In this document: positions 5,889-13,167 of the stretch, in pieces
Layout of the letters: each line of letters starts with the position of its first letter
Numbering within the stretch: position 1 is the first letter of the stretch
Assembly (NCBI GenBank): GCA_031276105.1
Contig: JAISNS010000333.1
Span: forward strand, 1-13,167
Source: Dysgonamonadaceae bacterium
GTDB lineage: Bacteria; Bacteroidota; Bacteroidia; Bacteroidales; Azobacteroidaceae
Direction: 5' to 3'
DNA: 13,167 bases
Notes under the pieces: model-generated
Seen by the model: only the letters and a program-made list of their open reading frames with translations
The model's database searches: none
What the model was told of the DNA's origin: nothing
Made by a program: the position numbers and the translations under genes

Positions 5889-5919
5889 CAAAGAAAGGGC
5901 TTTTTCTTTGGAAAACAAA
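5889..5919 (-). promoter_or_regulatory. Possible promoter and hairpin upstream of ndk
   Basis: On the minus strand TTTG (5919-5916), 19 bases, then TTTCTTTG (5896-5889) fits the Bacteroidota promoter with one mismatch in the -7 element. The same -7 sequence is one arm of a perfect 8-base inverted repeat (CAAAGAAA 5889-5896, TTTCTTTG 5903-5910). No T-run follows at once, so I favour a promoter over a terminator. Confidence 0.35.
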
Positions 5920-5939
5920 GGATTGAAAGTTAAACTTTG

Positions 5940-7397
5940 TTACAGACGAGCATTCCGGGAGGCATCCAAACGCAGGAAAATAAACAGCAATATCGTAAAC
6001 GACCAGAGGGAAGAACCCCCGTAACTAAATAACGGCAAAGGAATTCCGATAACCGGCGTAATGCCCGTAACCATTCCGATATTGATAAATAAATGGAAAA
6101 AAATAATTGCCGCTACGCTATATCCGTAAATCCGGTAGAAAACCGATCGCTGTCTTTCGGCAAGAAAAATAATCCGGATGATTAGTGTGAAAAACAATGC
6201 CAAAACAACAAACGAACCGATGAATCCTTTTTCTTCTCCGATGGTGCAAAAAATAAAATCGGTATCCTGTTCGGGTACGTATTTCAATTTGGTTTGCGTT
6301 CCGTTTAAATACCCTTTTCCGAGAAGCCCTCCCGAACCGATAGCTATTTTCGATTGATTGACGTTATAGCCGGCGCCTCCCGGATCGTCGATAACCCCCA
6401 AAGCCACTTCGATTCGTATCTTTTGATGCGGCTCCAGTATCTCGTTGAAAACATAATCGACCGAATACAGGAAGCCCAGCGAACAGAACGAAAACAACAT
6501 AATCACGATATACCGTTTAGACAGGTATTTTATAAACAGGAAAAAAGCGTAAACCGCCAAAGCCGCTATAAGCGCCAAGGCAATCCATGTTAATTTATAC
6601 GTATGGACGTAACCGGCAATAATCAGAGAGATTATCAGGACGCCGAGAGCGCCGGCCAATACATATTTGCTGTGCCGGCTTCTTCCTTTTTTGTCGTTAT
6701 ACAGCAAAAACAGGGTAACCGCAATGATGAACAGCAAAATAAGGTATTCACCCAATGGCGTTTCATTCATCCAAAACACATGGCCGAACCGGACGGACAA
6801 CACAAAGTATAGAACGGCGCAAAAACCGGAAAAAATAATGAATCCCGACATCCCTTCCCTGTACAGCACAAGAAAGAACGCCAAAAAAACCAAAGCGGAA
6901 CCGGTTTCTTTCTGAAGAAGTATCAACATCATCGGCAGGAATATGATTCCCAGTATTCGTGCAAAATTGCGCCATTCCAGCAGGTTGAACCGGTAAGCGC
7001 TCATCGCTTTGGCCATCGCCAAGGCGGTAGCGAATTTCGCAAATTCGGCCGGTTGCAGACTTACCGGCCCAAAAACCAGCCACGAACGGGAACCCTTGAT
7101 GTCGGTCGCAACAAAAACGGTTAACAGCAGTAACGCCATGATTAAAAAATAAATCCAGAAAGCAAATATCTCGTACCAGTCGCTTTCGATCATCACGATG
7201 AGAAAACCTAAAGCCAACGACGTCAGTATCCACACCATTTGCTTGCCTGAACGCCCCGACCAGTCCAGCATCCCCGTCCGGTCGTAATCGTAGGAAGCGG
7301 CATAAATACTGAACCAGCCGGCTACGACCATCGTCAGGTAGAGAGCAATCGTCCACCAATCCAGATTATCCCATATATTAATTTTTCTGTACGACAT
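5940..7397 (-). CDS. rodA: RodA, SEDS peptidoglycan glycosyltransferase
   Basis: RodA polymerises lipid II into glycan strands in the elongation complex, working with PBP2. SEDS signatures are present: QPAEFAKFA (115-123), QKETGSALV (162-170), GGAGYNVNQSKIAIGSGGLLGKG starting near 340, TDFIF with the presumed catalytic Asp380, GEEKGFIG (387-394) and PLFSYGGSS (455-463). At 485 residues it is about 100 longer than RodA of Escherichia coli; the extra part lies around 205-310 and holds two or three more hydrophobic segments, which I recall from other Bacteroidota. It overlaps the end of mrdA by 20 bases, so the pair is translationally coupled. Confidence 0.95.
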   Translation of the reverse strand: MSYRKINIWDNLDWWTIALYLTMVVAGWFSIYAASYDYDRTGMLDWSGRSGKQMVWILTSLALGFLIVMIESDWYEIFAFWIYFLIMALLLLTVFVATDIKGSRSWLVFGPVSLQPAEFAKFATALAMAKAMSAYRFNLLEWRNFARILGIIFLPMMLILLQKETGSALVFLAFFLVLYREGMSGFIIFSGFCAVLYFVLSVRFGHVFWMNETPLGEYLILLFIIAVTLFLLYNDKKGRSRHSKYVLAGALGVLIISLIIAGYVHTYKLTWIALALIAALAVYAFFLFIKYLSKRYIVIMLFSFCSLGFLYSVDYVFNEILEPHQKIRIEVALGVIDDPGGAGYNVNQSKIAIGSGGLLGKGYLNGTQTKLKYVPEQDTDFIFCTIGEEKGFIGSFVVLALFFTLIIRIIFLAERQRSVFYRIYGYSVAAIIFFHLFINIGMVTGITPVIGIPLPLFSYGGSSLWSFTILLFIFLRLDASRNARL

Positions 7398-9228
7398 TGG
7401 GTAATATGACCGTGTTTTTTATTCTTTGCTCAAGTCCTAAATCCGATTCCGGTATTTCTCCCTTAATCGCTTTCAGGATCATCAACCGGGCAATAGGCCC
7501 CGCATAGGTAGCCCCATAGCCGGCGTTCTCCACTAATACGGCAATGGCGACCTGCGGATCGTCTTTCGGGGCGAAGGCCATAAAGATGGAGTGATCTTTT
7601 CCTTTATTTTCGGAGGTTCCTGTTTTCCCGCAAACTTCTATATCGGAAATATTTACGCCCCGGCAAGTACCTCCCGTAACCGCCGATCGCATACCCTTTA
7701 CGATTGATTCGTAATGTTCGGTTTCTATGCCGGTTTTTCGTGGATGCAGATATAGGCCGTCTAATGCAACATCTTTGATTTCTTTCACAATATGAGGCGG
7801 ATAATAATATCCCCGGTTGGCAATGGTGGCAGCCAGATTGCATATTTGCAGGGGCGAAAGTAATATTTCACCTTGACCGATGGCGATGGAAATAATCGTC
7901 AAAGCATTCCAGCGATCGTTGTATATTTTTCTGTAAAATTGGCTGTTGGGGATCAGGCCTCTTTTTTCTCCGGGCAAATCGACGCCTAATGGATATCCGA
8001 ATCCCTGGGCAACCATATAATCGCGCCATTTATCCATAGCGGCGTCGCGCGAGCCGTATTTTCTGTTTTCCAGCAGGGCTTTCAGTCCCCAACAAAAATA
8101 GGCGTTGCAAGAATTTGCTATGGCTGAGGTCAGAGACAGGGGTGAGGCATGAGCGTGACAGGCCGGATGTCCGCCGATGGGAAAGCCGCCGATACACGAA
8201 TAGGCCGTATTCTCGGAAATGATATTTTCTTGCAGGAAAATCAACGAATGAGCCGGTTTGAATGTGGAGCCGGGAGGATAAGCGCCGTTTATCGCCCGGT
8301 TGATTAACGGCATGTAGGGATTTTTTGTTAATTCTAAAAAGTTGCTGCCGAACTGTCTTCCTACCAAAATGGAAGGATCATAAGCAGGAGAAGAAACCAT
8401 ACACAGGATTTCTCCGGTTTTCGGTTGAATCATGATGATACTTCCCAGCTTATTTTTCATCAGTTCTTCGCCATAAGCCTGTAAGTCGATGTCGATGGAG
8501 AGTGTGAGGTCTTTCCCCGAAACGGGCGCTACGTCCGACAAGCCGTCTTCATATTTCCCTTTGATGCGTCCGTGAGCGTCGCGCAATAAGATTTCGACGC
8601 CTTTTTCACCTCGCAGACAGGATTCGTACGATTTTTCTATTCCTGTTTTTCCAATATAATCGCCTCTTGCATAGTAGTTGTCATTGGCAATGTCCTGCTT
8701 GTCGGCCTCGGCGATATATCCCAATAAATGAGCGGCATTCCGGTAGTTGTATTTTCGTACGGTACGGTTTTGAATGTAAAAACCGGGAAATTTGTAGATT
8801 GATTCCTGTAAAACCCCGTATTCTTTATTTTCCAACTGACTCATAAACGTTTGAGGTGTATAGGAAGAATATCCCGGGTTGAGGAATTTATTTTTTATTT
8901 CCGATATTCGTTTTTTAAAGTCCGCCGGTGTGATATTGATTGCTTTGCAAAACGCCAGGGTATCAAATGAGGTTGTTTCGCGCATGACCACCATTATATC
9001 ATGAGCCGGTTGGTTATAAACCAGCAGTTTGTCGTTCCTGTCGTATAAAACGCCGCGCGACGGGAAAAGCGTTTTTTTCAGAAAAGCATTGCTGTCGGCC
9101 CATGTTTTATAATCGCTGTTCAGTACCTGCAAATTAAAAAGCCGGATAATGTAAATCAAAACAATAAGCGTTATGAATAAGATAATCAACCTCCTTCGTT
9201 TATCAAAATCCAGGTTCATAATTGTCAA
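7378..9228 (-). CDS. mrdA: Penicillin-binding protein 2 (class B transpeptidase)
   Basis: This enzyme cross-links peptidoglycan during lateral wall growth, as partner of RodA. It has 616 residues: one N-terminal transmembrane anchor (about 13-30), a dimerisation/pedestal region from about 50, and a transpeptidase domain from about 240. The active-site motifs are complete: S321TFK (nucleophile Ser321), S373CN and K535TGT. The start ATG overlaps the mreD stop by four bases (ATGA); a second ATG three codons later is possible. The HPACHAHASPL segment between the first two motifs carries Cys and His residues that some PBP2 proteins use for a metal site; whether this one binds metal is not shown. 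Confidence 0.96.
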   Translation of the reverse strand: MTIMNLDFDKRRRLIILFITLIVLIYIIRLFNLQVLNSDYKTWADSNAFLKKTLFPSRGVLYDRNDKLLVYNQPAHDIMVVMRETTSFDTLAFCKAINITPADFKKRISEIKNKFLNPGYSSYTPQTFMSQLENKEYGVLQESIYKFPGFYIQNRTVRKYNYRNAAHLLGYIAEADKQDIANDNYYARGDYIGKTGIEKSYESCLRGEKGVEILLRDAHGRIKGKYEDGLSDVAPVSGKDLTLSIDIDLQAYGEELMKNKLGSIIMIQPKTGEILCMVSSPAYDPSILVGRQFGSNFLELTKNPYMPLINRAINGAYPPGSTFKPAHSLIFLQENIISENTAYSCIGGFPIGGHPACHAHASPLSLTSAIANSCNAYFCWGLKALLENRKYGSRDAAMDKWRDYMVAQGFGYPLGVDLPGEKRGLIPNSQFYRKIYNDRWNALTIISIAIGQGEILLSPLQICNLAATIANRGYYYPPHIVKEIKDVALDGLYLHPRKTGIETEHYESIVKGMRSAVTGGTCRGVNISDIEVCGKTGTSENKGKDHSIFMAFAPKDDPQVAIAVLVENAGYGATYAGPIARLMILKAIKGEIPESDLGLEQRIKNTVILPNVVQKN

Positions 9229-9737
9229 CTTTTTATTTTTCCCAATTGTATTTTTTCAAAGGCATAGACGAGGAAGAGGGTAAGGAGGTAACTTCCGGTT
9301 ATGCGCAAAACCAGTTGTAGCGGCTCGAAGAACGAAAACGATTCGGTAACAAATAAAACAATCTGATGTAAGAGGATAATCAAAAAGGCGTAACGGAGAA
9401 ACAGGGCTTTGCCGAATGTAGCGAGCGACGGCGAAAACGATTCATATACATTTTTCGGCGCAAACAGTTTCAGTAAATAGGTGCGCGAAAAACCGGCGAT
9501 TACCGTGGCCAGCATGTTCAATCCCAGCGTAAAAGTAAACAAGTCGATTGTCAGGCCAATCAGGGCGGCTATTAGCAATACCATGTTCCGGTTCATTTCT
9601 ACGGGTAATTTGATAATAAAATAGATATAAACCAGCGGCGTAGCGAATCCGCCGATGTGGATTTTATTGAACAGCCATACTTGCAAAAAAACAAGCAGGA
9701 TAAATAATACGGTTTGCCGAATCCAGGGAGTTGACAT
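9225..9737 (-). CDS. mreD: Rod-shape protein MreD
   Basis: This 170-residue inner-membrane protein has about five hydrophobic segments and an N-terminal TPWIRQTVLFILLVFLQV helix, typical for MreD in Bacteroidota. It belongs to the MreBCD-RodA-PBP2 elongation complex, where it is thought to tune MreC. Sequence conservation in MreD is low, so the call rests mainly on length, topology and its place between mreC and mrdA. It lies 27 bases after mreC and overlaps mrdA by four bases. Confidence 0.9.
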   Translation of the reverse strand: MSTPWIRQTVLFILLVFLQVWLFNKIHIGGFATPLVYIYFIIKLPVEMNRNMVLLIAALIGLTIDLFTFTLGLNMLATVIAGFSRTYLLKLFAPKNVYESFSPSLATFGKALFLRYAFLIILLHQIVLFVTESFSFFEPLQLVLRITGSYLLTLFLVYAFEKIQLGKIKS

Positions 9738-9764
9738 TATTAATTTATTTTTTCTGTTAATCTG

Positions 9765-10607
9765 TTATTCTACTTTATCAATATTCCGGATAACCAATGC
9801 TTCGCGTTGCAAATTCAGTTGTTCGTCTTTATATATATTCCGGATGATCAACACTTCCGTTAATGTGCTGAAATTAGTGAATAACGCTATTTTCAGGGAG
9901 GTGTAATCGTCGTTCTTTTGCTTCCGGGAGTCGATTACTTTTCCCACGGGCAATCCTTCCGGGAAAATGGCCGAATAGCTGCTCGTTATTACCGTGTCGT
10001 TTATTTCGAAGTTTACATGCCGGGGAAGTTCTTGCAGATAAGCATACTGAGGGTCTTTACCGTCCCAAACCAGCGAGCCGAAGTAATCGTTGTTTTTCAC
10101 TTTACAGCTCAAGTGGAATTGAGCATTGAGTACCGGAATGACTAAGGAGAAGTGCGGGGAAACCGCGATAATGATTCCGACAATGCCGGTAGAAGAAATG
10201 ACTCCCATATCAACTTCAACGCTGTCGTTAGAGCCTTTGTTCAGAGTAATATAATTTTCCTGTCCGGAAACGCGGTTATAAACCACTTTAGCCGGGGTAA
10301 ACGTATAGATAAGCGAATGAGCGGAGGTATCTTTTTGCAATTCGAGTTGGCGTTCGTAGCCGTAAACCGTATTTTCCAATTCCGCTATCCTGTTGAGCAG
10401 GTCGGCATTTTTATTTTTCAGGTCCATATAAGCTTCTATATTGCTCGACAGGGTGTATAAATTTCCGTTCACTTCCTGCGCGATTGCCAGATATTTGCTT
10501 CTTTGAAACCGGTTATTGTTTACAATCAGCGTAATCGACAGAAAAACAAACAGGAAAAAAAACAACCAGTGAGTATTTTTAAGGAGGAATTGAATCAGAT
10601 TTCTCAC
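9765..10607 (-). CDS. mreC: Rod-shape protein MreC
   Basis: MreC is a bitopic periplasmic scaffold that links MreB to PBP2 and activates RodA-PBP2. This 280-residue protein has a short cytoplasmic N-terminus, one transmembrane helix (about 12-30), a coiled coil (about 60-92, LKNKNADLLNRIAELENTV) and the two-part beta domain. Family marks are the NYITLNKGSNDSVEVDMGV stretch, the following GIVGIIIAVS and, near residue 220, FPEGLPVGKV. It starts 9 bases after the mreB stop, so it is co-transcribed with mreB. Confidence 0.95.
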   Translation of the reverse strand: MRNLIQFLLKNTHWLFFFLFVFLSITLIVNNNRFQRSKYLAIAQEVNGNLYTLSSNIEAYMDLKNKNADLLNRIAELENTVYGYERQLELQKDTSAHSLIYTFTPAKVVYNRVSGQENYITLNKGSNDSVEVDMGVISSTGIVGIIIAVSPHFSLVIPVLNAQFHLSCKVKNNDYFGSLVWDGKDPQYAYLQELPRHVNFEINDTVITSSYSAIFPEGLPVGKVIDSRKQKNDDYTSLKIALFTNFSTLTEVLIIRNIYKDEQLNLQREALVIRNIDKVE

Positions 10608-10616
10608 CTGTAACTG

Positions 10617-11633
10617 CTATCTTATAAGGAAGTTATATTTATTGATGTTTTTCAATGCAATACCGGTTCCTTTGGCGACGGCATGTAGCGGATCGTCGGC
10701 GATGTGAAAATGAATATTGATTTTGTCGCTCAACCGTTTGTCCAATCCTTTCAGCAAGGCGCCTCCGCCGGCCAGGTAAATACCGTTGCGAACAATGTCG
10801 GCATACAATTCGGGCGGCGTATTTTCCAATGCGCTCAAGATAGCCATTTCTATTTTTGAAACCGATTTATCTAAGCAGTGGGCAATTTCCTGATACGATA
10901 CGGGCACTTCCATCGGGAGGGCGGTCATCCGGTTCGGCCCGTAAACCGGATAATCTTCGGGCGGTTCTTCCAGGTTTACCAAAGCGGATCCGACATTGAT
11001 TTTGATTAATTCGGCGGTGCGTTCTCCCACTTTCATATTGTGTTGGCGTCCCATGTATTCGATAATATCTTGCGTCAGATCGTCGCCGGCAATGCGAATC
11101 GATTTGTTGGAAACAATGCCGCCTAAGGATATGATGGCGATTTCCGTTGTTCCGCCGCCGATATCGACAATCATGTTTCCGTCGGGGGCTTCTACGTCCA
11201 ATCCGATTCCGATAGCGGCAGCCATCGGCTCGTAAATCATATATACGTCGCGGCCTCCGGCATGTTCGGCCGAGTCGCGGACGGCTCGTATTTCCACTTC
11301 CGTGCTGCCCGAAGGGATACATACAACGATTCGCAAAGACGGTGAAAAAAACCGGTGTTTGTTGTTGATCATTTTAATCATTCCCCGAATCATTTGTTCG
11401 GCGGCATAGAAATCGGCGATTACGCCGTCGCGTAAAGGGCGGATTGTTCGCAGTTTGTCGTGAACTTTTCCTTCCATTTGTTGAGCGATTTTGCCGATAG
11501 CGACTACTTTATCCTGCCGGTCCAGTACGACGACGGACGGTTCGTCGACCATGATTTTACCGTTGCTGATAATGATGGTATTGGCGGTACCCAAATCCAT
11601 CGCTATTTCTTGCGTAAAAGAAAATAAACCCAT
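10617..11633 (-). CDS. mreB: Actin-like rod-shape protein MreB
   Basis: This membrane-associated actin homologue forms filaments that steer the elongation complex. At 338 residues it has the usual length. The N-terminal MGLFSF is a likely membrane-binding stretch. Actin-fold nucleotide motifs are intact: phosphate-1 DLGTANT (13-19), the EPMAAAIG segment with Glu135 for hydrolysis (135-142), phosphate-2 DIGGGTTEIA (157-166) and the adenosine motif LAGGGALLKG (287-296). It follows purH by 7 bases and precedes mreC by 9, so it is an inner gene of the operon. Confidence 0.98.
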   Translation of the reverse strand: MGLFSFTQEIAMDLGTANTIIISNGKIMVDEPSVVVLDRQDKVVAIGKIAQQMEGKVHDKLRTIRPLRDGVIADFYAAEQMIRGMIKMINNKHRFFSPSLRIVVCIPSGSTEVEIRAVRDSAEHAGGRDVYMIYEPMAAAIGIGLDVEAPDGNMIVDIGGGTTEIAIISLGGIVSNKSIRIAGDDLTQDIIEYMGRQHNMKVGERTAELIKINVGSALVNLEEPPEDYPVYGPNRMTALPMEVPVSYQEIAHCLDKSVSKIEMAILSALENTPPELYADIVRNGIYLAGGGALLKGLDKRLSDKINIHFHIADDPLHAVAKGTGIALKNINKYNFLIR

Positions 11634-11640
11634 TTTTTAT

Positions 11641-13164
11641 TTAATGTTTAAAGTGACGGACGCCCGTCATTACCATTGCTATGTTATTTTTGTTACAATA
11701 TTCGATCGACAGATCGTCTTTGATTGATCCTCCGGGTTGTATGACTGCGGTTATGCCTGCTTTGGCGGCAATTTCGACGCAGTCGGGGAAGGGGAAAAAG
11801 GCGTCGGAAGCCATCACTGCTCCGGAGAGGTCGAACTGGAAGGAACGGGCTTTTTCGATTGCCTGTTTCAGGGCGTCGACCCGGGAAGTCTGTCCGATTC
11901 CACTTGCGCACAGTTGTTTGTTTTTTGCCAGTACAATTGCGTTCGACTTGCTGTTTTTCACTATTTTATTGGCAAACAGCAGGTCGTCGGTTTCCTGTTT
12001 GGAAGGCGATTGAAGGGTTACGGTTTTCAAATCGGCTGCTGTTTGAATGCTCTTGTCTTTATCCTGCGCCAAAACGCCGTTCAGCAACGAACGGAATTGG
12101 CGTGCCGTTGCAGGGTGTTGTTTTTGAATCAGGATGATCCGGTTTTTCTTTTGTTTCAGTATTTCCTGGGCTTCCTGATGGTATGCCGGGGCAATAATCA
12201 CTTCAAAAAAGATTTTCGTAATTTCTTCGGCGGCAAGTCTATCAATGGTTGTATTGGCAATCAGAATTCCGCCGAAAGCAGAAAGCGGGTCGGCGGCGAA
12301 TGCTGCGTCCCACGCCTCTCTCACGACGGGACGGGAAGCTATTCCGCAGGCGTTGTTGTGTTTGAGTATCGCAAACGTCGGTTCATCAAACTCGGCGATC
12401 AAATCGGTAGCGGCGGAGATGTCCAGCAGGTTGTTGTAGGAAATTTCTTTGCCTTGCAGTTGGTCGAACAGTTGGTCGAAGCGGCCGTAAAAGATGCCTT
12501 TCTGATGCGGGTTTTCTCCGTAGCGAAGCGTTTGCACCCGATCGGCGGCTTGCCGGAAATAACTTCCTTCGTTGTTGTCGAAATAATTAAAGATAGCCGT
12601 GTCGTAACCCGAAGAAACAGCGAAGGCTTCTTTTGCGAACCATTTCCGGTCTTCTAACGTAGTTTGTGCGCCCTGCCTGGAAAGGATACGGTTCAAGGCG
12701 GCGTACTGGTCTTTAGAGGCGACAATTACTACATCGTTGAAATTTTTGGCGGCCGCCCGGATGAGAGAAATACCTCCGATATCAATTTTTTCGATAATGG
12801 CCTGTTCGCTGGCTCTCGAAGCGAGCGTTTCGCGGAAAGGATACAAATCGACAATGACGAGGTCTATTTCCGGTATTTCGTATTCCCGGATTTGCGCGTT
12901 GTCGGCTTCGCTGTCGCGCCGGTTCAGTATTCCGCCGAAGACTTTCGGATGCAGGGTTTTGACTCGTCCTCCTAAAATAGAGGGGTATCCGGTCAGCGAT
13001 TCGACCGAACGGCAGGGTAAACCCAACGATTCAATGAAGGTTTGGGTGCCTCCGGTGGAATAAAATTCCACGCCGTCGTTGTGTAATTTCGTCAAAATTT
13101 CATCTAATCCGTCTTTATGAAATACAGAGATGAGTGCGTTTTTTATTTTTTTTGAGGTGGACAT
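11641..13164 (-). CDS. purH: Bifunctional AICAR transformylase / IMP cyclohydrolase
   Basis: PurH carries out the last two steps of IMP synthesis: formylation of AICAR with 10-formyl-tetrahydrofolate and ring closure of FAICAR. The 507-residue length is full. The N-terminal cyclohydrolase (MGS-like) domain shows YSTGGT (35-40), GGRVKTLHPKVFGG (65-78) and DIGG (128-131). The transformylase domain shows RYGENPHQ (214-221), the catalytic Lys268-His269 pair in KHNNACG, SDAFFPFPD (453-461) and QPGGSIKD (476-483). HNNACG in place of HTNPCG is a variant I recall from Bacteroidota. The ATG lies 3 bases from the window edge, so its promoter and upstream neighbour cannot be seen. It is the first visible gene of the mre operon. 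Confidence 0.98.
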   Translation of the reverse strand: MSTSKKIKNALISVFHKDGLDEILTKLHNDGVEFYSTGGTQTFIESLGLPCRSVESLTGYPSILGGRVKTLHPKVFGGILNRRDSEADNAQIREYEIPEIDLVIVDLYPFRETLASRASEQAIIEKIDIGGISLIRAAAKNFNDVVIVASKDQYAALNRILSRQGAQTTLEDRKWFAKEAFAVSSGYDTAIFNYFDNNEGSYFRQAADRVQTLRYGENPHQKGIFYGRFDQLFDQLQGKEISYNNLLDISAATDLIAEFDEPTFAILKHNNACGIASRPVVREAWDAAFAADPLSAFGGILIANTTIDRLAAEEITKIFFEVIIAPAYHQEAQEILKQKKNRIILIQKQHPATARQFRSLLNGVLAQDKDKSIQTAADLKTVTLQSPSKQETDDLLFANKIVKNSKSNAIVLAKNKQLCASGIGQTSRVDALKQAIEKARSFQFDLSGAVMASDAFFPFPDCVEIAAKAGITAVIQPGGSIKDDLSIEYCNKNNIAMVMTGVRHFKH

Positions 13165-13167
13165 ACC

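Overview
The window looks chromosomal and comes from a member of the Bacteroidales. Three things support this: the gene order purH-mreB-mreC-mreD-mrdA-rodA is typical of that order; promoters fit the Bacteroidota consensus (TTTG, about 20 bases, TAnnTTTG); and the lipoprotein has an acidic stretch just after its lipobox cysteine. I cannot name a genus from the sequence alone.

Right part (2919-13164, all minus strand): a compact gene run that reads leftward from the window edge. It is purH (last two steps of IMP synthesis), then mreB, mreC, mreD, mrdA (PBP2) and rodA, which together form the rod-shape peptidoglycan elongation machine. A 72-base gap follows, with a possible promoter, then ndk (nucleoside diphosphate kinase), a secreted M23/LysM peptidoglycan hydrolase and a polytopic membrane protein that resembles GT-C glycosyltransferases. 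Most neighbours overlap or lie within 30 bases of each other, so one long operon, perhaps boosted before ndk, is likely. The shared theme is nucleotide supply plus cell-wall growth and remodelling.

Left part (1-2930): an accessory, AT-rich islet. It starts with tRNA-Gly(CCC), followed by a 129-base copy of the 3' end of the membrane-protein gene fused to a fragment of an IS1634-type transposase. Next comes a two-gene minus-strand operon: a putative surface lipoprotein with a C-terminal glycine-zipper segment, and an 83-residue two-helix membrane protein, with a clear terminator. Upstream of this operon lies a strong candidate non-coding RNA with its own consensus promoter, a long rod-like fold and a terminal U-tract. 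It resembles 6S RNA or the Bacteroidales-1 motif. Beyond it are about 300 bases with no recognisable gene, then a palindromic repeat split by a 232-base MITE-like element with terminal inverted repeats and a 9-base target duplication.

The islet is bracketed by two 95% identical direct repeats (131-259 and 2931-3058). Their differences are almost all synonymous in the membrane-protein frame, which suggests that the left copy is the remnant of a second functional gene rather than a recent passive duplication. The most interesting unexplained items are the lipoprotein/two-helix pair, the structured RNA with mutually exclusive GC hairpins, and the MITE inside the palindromic repeat.
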